From an uncultured Bacteroides sp. (lineage in GTDB: Bacteria; Bacteroidota; Bacteroidia; Bacteroidales; Bacteroidaceae), in NCBI GenBank assembly GCA_947071285.1, contig CAMTFK010000117.1, positions 1 to 13,324 on the forward strand: a stretch of DNA of 13,324 nt. Reading direction: 5' to 3'. A model generated the notes under the pieces. It had not been told where the DNA came from, did no database searches, and worked only from the letters and a program-made list of their open reading frames with translations. A program made the position numbers and the translations under genes. Of the stretch, positions 7,101 through 13,324 are shown in pieces; within the stretch, counting starts at the first letter, position 1, and every line of letters begins with the position of its first letter.

Positions 7101-9926
7101 GTTTTCCGTGACAAGCTACGTCCCGGACAGGAAGAAGAATGGCGTTTGACAATAAAGACTCCGCAAGGTACTCCGGCTGCTGCCGAAATGCTTGCTACCA
7201 TGTATGATGCCTCTCTGGATAAGATATATCCTAATCGGCAGAGCTTCTTTGTAGATTATTCCCGTTATATACCCAGTATCAGTTGGCGTGAAGGATATGC
7301 GAACTGGTTGTATTACTCCTGTACTTTCCCGATGAAGAATTGGAAAGTGCCTATGATGATATATGACCGTTTCTATGATACTCAAGCGGCGCTTACAGAG
7401 GCAGTAGTGATGGGATATGGAGTTGCACCGAAATCTGTTTTGACAGGTTCTGTACGAGGAATGGCAACTGTTCAGAGCAGGGCTATGGCAAAGAACTCGG
7501 CAGATATGGTTGTTGCGGATGACGACGCGGATATTGAGGAACATGCGATTTTTGAAAAAGCAATGGAAGCACCTGAAATGGCTACAGGCGGAGCTTCCAC
7601 AGTTGAACTTCGCACTAACTTTGCCGAAACAGCGTTCTTCTATCCACAACTGCGCACCAATGAACAAGGTGAGATTTCTTTCTCCTTCACTATGCCGCAA
7701 AGCCTGACGCGCTGGAATTTCCGTGGATATTCCCATACGAAAGGTATGCTCACGGGCACGCTGGATGCTTCGGCAGTTACGTCTAAGGAATTTATGTTGT
7801 CTCCCAACATGCCGCGTTTCGTGCGGGTAGGGGATAAGACGAGTATTGCCGCAACCATAACTAACCTGACAGGCAAGGCTTTGAAAGGAACTACTAAATT
7901 CATCCTCTTCGACCCGATGACAGAGAAAGTGATTTCCACACAGAGCCAACCTTTCACTGTGGAAGCAGGAAAGACCGTTCCTGTTACTTTCCGCTTTACC
8001 GTGACAGATAAGTACGACTTTTTAGGTGTCCGCATGATTGCCGATGGCGGCACATTCAGTGATGGTGAGCAACACTTGTTGCCCGTGTTGAGCAACAAGG
8101 AATATATTACCGAAACCCTTGCCATGCCGATACGTGGTGAAGAAACCCGTACCTTCTCTCTGGACAGCCTGTTCAATTACAACAGTCGTACGGCTACCGA
8201 CCGTCGACTGACAGTAGAGTTCACCGGTAATCCTGCCTGGTATGCCGTTCAGGCATTGCCTACGTTGAGCCAGCCTCGCACAGACAATGCTACAGCCTGG
8301 GCTGCCGCTTATTATGCAAATTCCCTTGCCTCTTATATCGCCAACAGTCAGCCGCGCATCAAAGCCGTATTCGATAGCTGGCGTATGCAGGGGGGCAAGA
8401 AAGAAACTTTCCTCAGCCAGTTGCAGAAGAACCAGGATGTGAAGAATATCCTTCTTGAAGAAAGTCCGTGGCTGATGGAAGCCACTACAGAAGCTGAACA
8501 ACAGGCACGTATCGCTACCTTGTTCGATCTTAATAATCTGGCAAACGGAAATATAACCGCTCTTACCAAATTGAAGGAATTGCAAGAGTCAAACGGTGCC
8601 TGGAGTTGGTACAAAGGTATGCCCGGCAGCCGTAGCATGACGGGGTACATAACCGAACTTCTCGTCCGCCTGCCTTTGCTCACCGGAGCCAAGAATTCCA
8701 ATGATGCCTTTTCCATGCAGCAGAATGCTTTCAACTATCTGCATCAGCAGGCATTGGAAGAATACAATAATATCCGTAAAGCTGAAAAGAATGGTGCCAA
8801 GATAAGTGCCCTCTCATACCCGGCTATGCAATATCTCTATCTGATAGCTATCTCCGGTGAGAAAGTTCCCGCTGCCAATGAAGCAGCTTACCGCTACTTC
8901 CTTTCTATGGTCGGCAAGAACCTGAATTCAAATGCAATGGGCATCAAGGCACAGTCCGCCGTCATTCTGCAAAAAGCAGGCCGTGCGTCCGAAGCTAATC
9001 AATTCATCGCCTCCATCAAAGAGCATCTGGTGCAGACAAATGAGCGGGGTGCTTACTTTGCTTTCAATGAAAAGCCTTTCCTTTGGGGAACTCAACCGAT
9101 TTCCGTTCATGTGGAGGTAATGGAAGCTCTGCGGATGGCAGGTGGCAACGATGCATTGGTAGAAGAAATGAAACTCTGGTTGCTGAAGCAGAAACAAACT
9201 ACAAACTGGAATTCGTCCGTGGCAACAGCCGATGCCATTTATGCATTGCTCTGCCAGGGTAGCGATCTGTTGGTATCCCGTGGTGATGTACGCATTGTGC
9301 TTGGTAATAAAGTATTGGAAACATATAGTCCTGCCAAGACTACTGTTCCCGGTTTGGGATATATTAAGGAGAGCTTTGCACAAGGCAGCCCTGAATTGCG
9401 TGCCAAGTCCATTACGGTAGAAAAACGGGATGCAGGCGTTGCATGGGGTGCAGTCTATGCACAATATTTATCTCCGATTTCCGACGTGAAACAACAGGGA
9501 GGCGAGTTGGCTGTTGAAAAGAAACTCTACGTAGAGCGCACCTTGCCAGGCGGAAAGACCGAATTGCAACCGATTACTGCTTCCACCCGTCTGAATGTAG
9601 GTGATAAAGTCGTTTCCCGTCTGACGATACGCCTCGACCGTGCTATGGACTTCGTTCAGTTGAAAGACCAACGCGGAGCTTGCTTCGAACCGATGAATTC
9701 CATCTCCGGTTATCGCTGGAATAGCGGAACAGGTTATTATGTGGAGATAGAAGACGCTTCCACTAATTTCTTCTTCGACAGTTTGAGTAAAGGCGTATAT
9801 GTGCTGGAATACAGCTATCGCGTCAGCCGCAGCGGTCAGTATGAAGCCGGACTGGCTACTATACAATGTGCTTATGCACCGGAATATGCCGCTCATTCGG
9901 CATCCATGAAAGTCGATGTAGAATAG
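4134..9926 (+). CDS. Alpha-2-macroglobulin family protein (bacterial MG/TED type), thioester-less
   Basis: The 1,930-residue envelope protein has a signal peptide (MERIRR, hydrophobic core, LHA|QS near residue 25); an atypical FLGC at 16-19 makes lipoprotein processing possible but less likely. Residues ~30-345 are helical and TPR-like. Macroglobulin beta domains follow, including MG2 with the hallmark 'LLTDRSLYRPGQTVYVKG' at ~561 and a domain after 'EEYKRPTFDI' at ~656. The bait-side domain starts near 980 and the PF00207-type segment at ~1160 (RTNFAETAFFYP...FTMPQSLTRW). An alpha-toroid thioester-like domain spans ~1370-1790 and a C-terminal MG10-like domain ~1790-1930. The CxEQ thioester is absent: the expected place reads LSQPRTDNATAW (~1380). 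Residues 1089-1107 carry a SusC-like VVMGYG...LTGSV motif. Family members trap or inhibit proteases, or assist envelope defence; without the thioester any trapping would be non-covalent. It is a single gene with its own promoter and terminator. Confidence 0.93.
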   Translation: MERIRRICSLVLLAAFLGCMPVLHAQSFDKLWKQVEQAQQKSLPQTVIKLTDEIFRKGEKEKNTPQMLKAYMCRRANQDMLTPDSFYVNLQGLEQWAKLEENTVSRAVLNSLVANIYADYAADNRWELRKRTSLDLEGDALPKDIREWSGNLFMQQVIKYTGEALKDSVELLKTSSRSYVPFVVLGDASEYYHHDMYHLLASRSIEALQNVSDFDADTLVKSKIMDIYGQMINTYRKMPDREDATVLTMLDYMKWRNQREDALFRPRSLKEGESDAPNQYLRALDRIIKDYAKRGVCAEAYLAKARYYRNEQENQKALQLCDEAISLYPDYKRISALRDLKESILQPQLTLNTNKIMYPGDSLSLRVTHKNLDGFTVNLYRTTLMESVADIPEINSDFYKKYTRKVKTEHLPLSRSKDYQLTTSTCRILLPDEPGIYVLQIVPDAKEGKSSENLIYLTRFKVLTMALPGNNNEVVVLDAETGNPVADAEVIFYSTYYIGKNNKEVERKTTDASGKVTYKSDSKIRSLAARKGADRSMPLQRASSGSFVNWGDGTEKSVNNLKLLTDRSLYRPGQTVYVKGIAYTQKGDTADVIPNMVYGVVLRDVNRREISRKELRTNEFGSFTTEFMLPAACLNGNYTIEAFRGESEGWANIQVEEYKRPTFDIVFDSQKASYQVGDSVQVKGKASSFSGVPLQGLELNYTVTRNIYSWWRGYGNVGTPIASGNVTIGDDGDFIIPVRLKDDENEDNKNMYYTYRIEATVTNQAGETQTAVTSLAAGSRSVVLSVDDEDRICKDDSIRLTFYAKNLNGEPISLKGDYRLVQVVNGDSLVRINGTFESNVATLLPEWKNLPSGTYELQLKAKDDQGRNVDFEKEIILFSYDDNRPVVKSDVWFYVRNDEFNAGHPAQFCFGTSYKDAYVMLDIFSGKQRLESKILQLSDSIVRFDVPYLDAYGDGIEYLFTFVKDGNVYSKSVILRKRLPDKKLIMKWDVFRDKLRPGQEEEWRLTIKTPQGTPAAAEMLATMYDASLDKIYPNRQSFFVDYSRYIPSISWREGYANWLYYSCTFPMKNWKVPMMIYDRFYDTQAALTEAVVMGYGVAPKSVLTGSVRGMATVQSRAMAKNSADMVVADDDADIEEHAIFEKAMEAPEMATGGASTVELRTNFAETAFFYPQLRTNEQGEISFSFTMPQSLTRWNFRGYSHTKGMLTGTLDASAVTSKEFMLSPNMPRFVRVGDKTSIAATITNLTGKALKGTTKFILFDPMTEKVISTQSQPFTVEAGKTVPVTFRFTVTDKYDFLGVRMIADGGTFSDGEQHLLPVLSNKEYITETLAMPIRGEETRTFSLDSLFNYNSRTATDRRLTVEFTGNPAWYAVQALPTLSQPRTDNATAWAAAYYANSLASYIANSQPRIKAVFDSWRMQGGKKETFLSQLQKNQDVKNILLEESPWLMEATTEAEQQARIATLFDLNNLANGNITALTKLKELQESNGAWSWYKGMPGSRSMTGYITELLVRLPLLTGAKNSNDAFSMQQNAFNYLHQQALEEYNNIRKAEKNGAKISALSYPAMQYLYLIAISGEKVPAANEAAYRYFLSMVGKNLNSNAMGIKAQSAVILQKAGRASEANQFIASIKEHLVQTNERGAYFAFNEKPFLWGTQPISVHVEVMEALRMAGGNDALVEEMKLWLLKQKQTTNWNSSVATADAIYALLCQGSDLLVSRGDVRIVLGNKVLETYSPAKTTVPGLGYIKESFAQGSPELRAKSITVEKRDAGVAWGAVYAQYLSPISDVKQQGGELAVEKKLYVERTLPGGKTELQPITASTRLNVGDKVVSRLTIRLDRAMDFVQLKDQRGACFEPMNSISGYRWNSGTGYYVEIEDASTNFFFDSLSKGVYVLEYSYRVSRSGQYEAGLATIQCAYAPEYAAHSASMKVDVE

Positions 9927-9949
9927 TATTGCATACAGAGACATAGCAG

Positions 9950-9986
9950 CGCGGGGTTCTTTTCAAAATATGAAAAGAACCCCGCG
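9950..9986. terminator. 16-bp perfect hairpin after the macroglobulin gene
   Basis: Bases 9950-9965 are the exact reverse complement of 9971-9986 around a 5-base loop (AAATA), with a G/C-rich base (CGCGGGG). It starts 23 bases after the stop codon. No T-tract follows on the plus strand, but the stem itself contains TTCTTTTC. It is most likely a transcription end or mRNA-stabilising hairpin. Confidence 0.8.
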
Positions 9987-10023
9987 TATCTGTATATAAT
10001 ACAAGAAATTTTAAAACAGCCTT

Positions 10024-10055
10024 TTAGGAACTCTCATTTAAAACACCTACTTTTG
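10024..10055 (+). promoter_or_regulatory. Promoter of the DUF1573-meaB unit
   Basis: TACTTTTG at 10048-10055 perfectly matches TAnnTTTG. TTAG at 10024-10027 is a 3-of-4 match to TTTG with a 20-base spacer. Transcription would start about 10062, leaving a leader of some 17 bases before the ATG at 10079. An upstream in-frame GTG (10055) lies inside this element, so it cannot be the start. Confidence 0.7.
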
Positions 10056-10078
10056 TGCATCCTAAAAAAGAGAAACGA

Positions 10079-11149
10079 ATGAAACGAACCCTGATATGTA
10101 TATATGCGCTTGCTGCCACAGCACTTACCGCTATGGCGCAACCGCGTTTTTCGTCCAATAAAGAAACACATAGCTTCGGACAGATAGAATGGAAACATCC
10201 CGTCAGCGTGCAGTATGTCATCACCAACACGGGCGACCAGCCTCTGGTGCTTACGGACGTGGACCCTTCCTGTGCCTGTTCCGTAGCCCAATGGACGCAG
10301 ACGCCCATTGCCCCCGGTGATAAAGGTACTATCACTGTGGACTTTGATGCGAAAGCATTGGGACACTTTGACAAGTCCGTAGCCGTTTACACGAATGCAG
10401 AGCCTAATCTGGCTTACCTGCACTTCACGGGTGAGGTGGTGCGTGAGATAAAAGACTTTACGAATGCCTATCCTTATCTTATCGGCCAGATACGTATCGA
10501 TAAGAACGAAATAGATTTCCCTGATACCCACCGTGGTGAAAAACCTGTGATACGTATCGGTGTAGTGAACCAGTCGGAGCGTTCATATGAACCCGTGCTG
10601 ATGCATCTGCCTTCTTATCTGGACATGGAGGTAGAACCCAATGTGCTTCAAAAAGGTGAGAGAGGTCTCATCACCTTGACTCTTAACACTGAGAAACTGA
10701 CAGACCTCGGATTGACTCAATCGTCCGTTTATCTTTCCCGTTTCACTGGTGATAAGGTGAGTGACGAAAACGAAATACCGCTTTCTGCCATCCTATTACC
10801 CGACTTTTCCGGTCTTACTGCTTCAGATATGGCTAATGCTCCCGTTATCCGTCTTTCGGAAACAGATATAGACCTGAGTGCTTTGCTGGCAAAGAAGAAT
10901 AAGGTGAAACATGATATACAACTCACCAATGCCGGACGTTCTCCGTTGCAAATCAGTAAATTGCAAGTATTCAATCCTGCCTTAGGCGTAGGTTTGAAGA
11001 AGAGCGTGTTGCAGCCGGGCGAAACTACCCGTTTGCGTGTGACGGTGGATAAGAGGAACATCGCCAAGAAGAAACGCCACCTGCGCATTCTGATGATAAC
11101 AAACGACCCTATGCAACCGAAGGTGGAGATTAATATCAAAGCCAAGTAA
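10079..11149 (+). CDS. Secreted DUF1573 Ig-like protein
   Basis: The 356-residue exported protein has a signal peptide (MKRT, hydrophobic core, AMA|Q after residue 20). Residues ~25-125 form a DUF1573 domain: 'HSFGQIEWKHPVSVQYVITNTGDQPLVLTDVDPSCACSV' with the conserved CxC pair at C65 and C67, then 'PIAPGDKGTITVDFDAKALGHFDKSVAVYTNA'. A middle beta region (~145-250) and a second ASH/HYDIN-like beta sandwich at the C-terminus ('IQLTNAGRSPLQISKL...LQPGETTRLRVTVD...ITNDPMQPKVEINI', ~275-356) follow. These folds are structural or binding modules and no enzyme site is seen. The biochemical role of DUF1573 proteins is unsettled. The start at 10079 is set by the signal peptide and by the promoter overlapping the GTG at 10055. 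meaB follows after 48 bases and is probably co-transcribed. Confidence 0.88.
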   Translation: MKRTLICIYALAATALTAMAQPRFSSNKETHSFGQIEWKHPVSVQYVITNTGDQPLVLTDVDPSCACSVAQWTQTPIAPGDKGTITVDFDAKALGHFDKSVAVYTNAEPNLAYLHFTGEVVREIKDFTNAYPYLIGQIRIDKNEIDFPDTHRGEKPVIRIGVVNQSERSYEPVLMHLPSYLDMEVEPNVLQKGERGLITLTLNTEKLTDLGLTQSSVYLSRFTGDKVSDENEIPLSAILLPDFSGLTASDMANAPVIRLSETDIDLSALLAKKNKVKHDIQLTNAGRSPLQISKLQVFNPALGVGLKKSVLQPGETTRLRVTVDKRNIAKKKRHLRILMITNDPMQPKVEINIKAK

Positions 11150-11197
11150 TTTCCTAATTTTCATTCTTTAATTATTCATTCCTTAATTTGCCCCGTC

Positions 11198-12295
11198 ATG
11201 GAACATCCTGAAAACAATGAATCCTATAAAGGACTGGTTGTCAATGCAGGCATTGAGCAACCTTCATCTGTCAATCCCTATCGTCGTCTGAAACCTAAGA
11301 AACGTCAGCTTTCCGTAGCAGAGTTTGTGGAAGGTATCATAAAAGGGGATGTAACCATTCTGAGCCAGGCGGTGACTCTGGTGGAAAGTGTGAAACCGGA
11401 GCATCAGGCAGTGGCGCAAGAAGTTATTGAGAAGTGTCTGCCTTATTCGGGAAATTCTGTCCGTGTGGGCATCAGTGGTGTGCCGGGAGCGGGAAAGAGT
11501 ACTTCCATCGATGTTTTCGGTCTGCATGTATTAGAGAAATATGCCGGTAAACTGGCAGTACTTGCCATCGACCCCAGTAGCGAACGTAGCAAAGGCAGTA
11601 TCTTGGGGGATAAGACGCGTATGGAGCAGCTTTCCGTTCATCCCAGTTCTTTCATTCGCCCCAGCCCATCGGCGGGCTCTCTTGGTGGTGTGGCCCGCAA
11701 GACGCGTGAGACGATTATTCTTTGTGAGGCTGCAGGCTTCGATAAGATATTTGTAGAGACAGTAGGTGTAGGACAAAGCGAGACGGCTGTACACTCTATG
11801 GTCGATTTCTTCCTGCTTATTCAGTTGGCCGGTACGGGCGATGAACTCCAAGGCATCAAACGCGGCATAATGGAGATGGCGGACGGTATCGTTATCAATA
11901 AGGCTGACGGTGACAATCTGGATCGTGCCAAGTTGGCTGCAACGCAATTCCGCAATGCATTGCATCTGTTCCCTGCTCCCGAATCAGGATGGACGCCGCA
12001 GGTGATGACCTATTCCGGTTTCTATAACTTGGGTGTGAAGGAAATCTGGGATATGATTTACGAGTACATCGCTTTTGTGAAAGATAATGGTTACTTTGAG
12101 TACCGCCGTAATGAGCAAAGCAAATATTGGATGTACGAAAGCATCAACGAACGTTTGCGCGATAGTTTCTATCATAATCCTGCTATAGAGGCGATGTTGG
12201 CAGAGAAAGAACAACAAGTCCTGCAAGGCAAGCTCACCTCCTTTGTGGCAGCGAAAAGTCTTCTTGATACGTATTTCGGAGAGCTGAAAAAATAG
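11198..12295 (+). CDS. meaB: Methylmalonyl-CoA mutase-associated GTPase MeaB (ArgK family)
   Basis: The 365-residue cytoplasmic G3E-type P-loop GTPase chaperones adenosylcobalamin-dependent methylmalonyl-CoA mutase. It gates cofactor loading and protects against inactivation. In Bacteroides the mutase interconverts succinyl-CoA and methylmalonyl-CoA on the way to propionate. Visible motifs are Walker A GVPGAGKS (94-101), the DPSS...KGSILGDKTRM switch region (~127-146), ETVGVGQSE (~188-196), and the guanine-specificity motif NKAD (234-237). The C-terminal helical arm that mediates dimerisation is present, so the protein looks full length. The gene lies 48 bases after the DUF1573 gene. A TTAATTTG at 11183-11190 is one base off a -7 element but would give a nearly leaderless mRNA, so co-transcription from 10048 is preferred. 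The mutase genes are not in the window. Its TAG stop overlaps the first bases of the long inverted repeat. Confidence 0.95.
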   Translation: MEHPENNESYKGLVVNAGIEQPSSVNPYRRLKPKKRQLSVAEFVEGIIKGDVTILSQAVTLVESVKPEHQAVAQEVIEKCLPYSGNSVRVGISGVPGAGKSTSIDVFGLHVLEKYAGKLAVLAIDPSSERSKGSILGDKTRMEQLSVHPSSFIRPSPSAGSLGGVARKTRETIILCEAAGFDKIFVETVGVGQSETAVHSMVDFFLLIQLAGTGDELQGIKRGIMEMADGIVINKADGDNLDRAKLAATQFRNALHLFPAPESGWTPQVMTYSGFYNLGVKEIWDMIYEYIAFVKDNGYFEYRRNEQSKYWMYESINERLRDSFYHNPAIEAMLAEKEQQVLQGKLTSFVAAKSLLDTYFGELKK

Positions 12296-12380
12296 TGATT
12301 AGCGGTTAGTGATTAGTGATTAGTACCCTGCGGCATCATAGCGCAGCCTACTAATCACTAATCACCAACCGCTAATCACT
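12294..12380. repeat. Long inverted repeat with 32-bp arms; probable bidirectional terminator between convergent genes
   Basis: Bases 12294-12325 and 12349-12380 are inverted copies matching at 31 of 32 positions. The 23-base centre contains a further 5-bp stem (CTGCG 12328-12332 with CGCAG 12342-12346). Each arm is built from iterated TAGTGAT-like units, one of them altered to TAGCGGT. The element begins within the meaB stop codon and ends five bases before the transporter stop codon. The one differing position is an A-C mismatch in the plus-strand RNA but a U-G wobble in the minus-strand RNA. It could terminate both genes and may be a member of a dispersed family. Confidence 0.85.
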
Positions 12381-12385
12381 CTATC

Positions 12386-13297
12386 TCACACCTCTTTCCC
12401 AGCCTTTTCAAAGTCTGCCTTCGACTTACTCTTTGTCACAATATACACTCCAAGGAACACCAAGGCAATAGCAGCTCCTTTTTCCCATCCGAATACTCCC
12501 AGCCCCATGATGATGGCAGCAATGGAAGCTACGATAGGTTGCATATAATTGTACATGCTTACCACTGTCGGGCGCATCAGCCTTTGGGCAGTCATAATAA
12601 AGATGTAAGCAAGGAAACTACCTCCCACTACTACATATCCCACTTGCACGAATGCAGCCGTAGAGATTTCCGCCCACTGAATACTTGCCACATCATGATA
12701 AGAGAACGGGATATAGCACATGGACGCATACACGAACATCCACTTATTCAGCGTGACAGGTGAATATTTCTGCGACAAGCCCTTGAATACGGTCAGATAA
12801 ATGGAGAAGCTGATTTGTGCAACCAAGCAGAGTAAATCCCCGATGATACTGCTGTTGCCACCACCTGCGGTGTGGCTGCTCATAATAAGTATCAAAGCTC
12901 CCATGGCACCCACAAAGATGCCCAACACTTTCAGATTGGTAACCGGCTCTTTCAGATAGATAGCCGCTATTATCATGGTTACAATGGGCAGCGTTGTCGT
13001 CACGATGGATGCATCAATGGGCGAAGTCATTGAAAGTCCGAAGATATAAACCCCTTGATTGAATACCAGTGCAAAAAGTGATGCGAAGAATATTTTCAGC
13101 ATATCCCGGTGATCTACATGTTCGCGTTTGCAGAAAGCCGACAATAGCCAGAAACAGGCCGCTGCGCCCACCATACGGAACGTAGTTACCGACAAGGCCG
13201 AAAACTCCATAAGTGCAGATTTGCCGATAGGAGCCATTAGTCCCCATAAAATATTGGCAGTCAGGGCGAATATGTGCCCTTGTACATTCTTGTTCAT
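12386..13297 (-). CDS. EamA / drug-metabolite transporter (DMT) family permease
   Basis: The 303-residue inner-membrane protein has about ten hydrophobic segments arranged as two EamA repeats (residues ~8-140 and ~155-290). Typical signatures are 'ALTANILWGLMAPIGKSAL' in helix 1, 'EPVTNLKVLGIFVGAMGALILI' at the end of the first repeat, 'GDLLCLVAQISFSIYLTVFK' opening the second repeat, and 'YNYMQPIVASIAAIIMGLGVFGWEKGAAIALVFLGVYIV' near the end. The C-terminus is short, charged and cytoplasmic. DMT proteins usually export metabolites, amino acids or drugs; the substrate cannot be told from sequence. The ATG at 13297 starts directly at helix 1. The length is normal for the family and it appears intact. 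It converges on meaB across the 12294-12380 inverted repeat. Confidence 0.92.
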   Translation of the reverse strand: MNKNVQGHIFALTANILWGLMAPIGKSALMEFSALSVTTFRMVGAAACFWLLSAFCKREHVDHRDMLKIFFASLFALVFNQGVYIFGLSMTSPIDASIVTTTLPIVTMIIAAIYLKEPVTNLKVLGIFVGAMGALILIMSSHTAGGGNSSIIGDLLCLVAQISFSIYLTVFKGLSQKYSPVTLNKWMFVYASMCYIPFSYHDVASIQWAEISTAAFVQVGYVVVGGSFLAYIFIMTAQRLMRPTVVSMYNYMQPIVASIAAIIMGLGVFGWEKGAAIALVFLGVYIVTKSKSKADFEKAGKEV

Positions 13298-13319
13298 ACT
13301 CTTTTCGCTTTTGAGGATG

Positions 13320-13324
13320 CAAAA
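13320..13324 (-). promoter_or_regulatory. Truncated -7 element of the transporter promoter at the window edge
   Basis: Read on the minus strand, the last bases give TTTTG followed by CATCCTC, which is the end of a TAnnTTTG element with its TA outside the window. The same TTTTG...CATCCT arrangement is seen at the DUF1573 promoter (10051-10062). It would place transcription start about 15-20 bases before the ATG at 13297. Confidence 0.4.

Noticed and set aside
7116..7949. 277-codon minus-strand frame opposite the macroglobulin gene
   Set aside because: It lies wholly within a well-supported gene on the other strand, and its Cys/His/Arg-rich composition is typical of an antisense shadow.
10055..10078. 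GTG start for the DUF1573 gene
   Set aside because: The GTG overlaps the -7 promoter element and would place charged residues before the signal peptide; ATG 10079 fits better.
12294..12380. CRISPR-like array suggested by repeated TAGTGAT units
   Set aside because: The units are heptamers in direct contact without spacers and the arms are inverted copies of each other.

Overview
The window looks like chromosomal DNA from a gut Bacteroides or a close Bacteroidales relative. The signs are a lipoprotein with a Cys-Lys-Asp-rich surface-export signal and a collagen-like glycine segment, TAnnTTTG-type -7 promoter elements, A/T-rich leaders mostly without Shine-Dalgarno sequences, a non-thioester alpha-2-macroglobulin of about 1,900 residues, a DUF1573 secreted protein and MeaB of the propionate pathway. 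No tRNA, rRNA, CRISPR array, transposase or phage gene is visible, so it is not obviously a mobile island.

Layout: (1) 1-133 is the A/T-rich 5' region of a large surface lipoprotein gene (134-3304), with a small inverted repeat at 38-53 that could be one end of an invertible promoter. (2) 3305-4133 is an 829-base gap that is far from empty. It holds four hairpins (3322-3509), a good Bacteroides-type promoter (3652-3682), a rare canonical Shine-Dalgarno, and two previously uncalled tiny reading frames of 25 and 30 codons (3737-3814, 3878-3970). Each tiny frame is followed by its own intrinsic terminator, and the two peptides share sequence features. (3) 4134-9926 encodes an alpha-2-macroglobulin family protein that lacks the thioester and carries a SusC-like 'VVxGYG...LTGSV' signature just before its central domain. 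It ends in a 16-bp perfect hairpin. (4) 10079-11149 (DUF1573 protein) and 11198-12295 (MeaB GTPase) probably form one transcript from a promoter at 10048-10055. (5) The gap between meaB and a convergent EamA/DMT transporter gene (12386-13297, minus strand) is filled almost exactly by a 32-bp-arm inverted repeat built from short iterated units.

Functional reading: the first half is envelope biology, with a probably abundant and possibly S-layer-like surface protein and a periplasmic or envelope macroglobulin. The second half is a secreted Ig-like protein, a B12-enzyme chaperone for succinate-to-propionate metabolism, and a metabolite exporter-like permease. These are probably independent transcription units apart from the DUF1573-meaB pair. 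The least explained part is the tandem micro-ORF region at 3652-4036.
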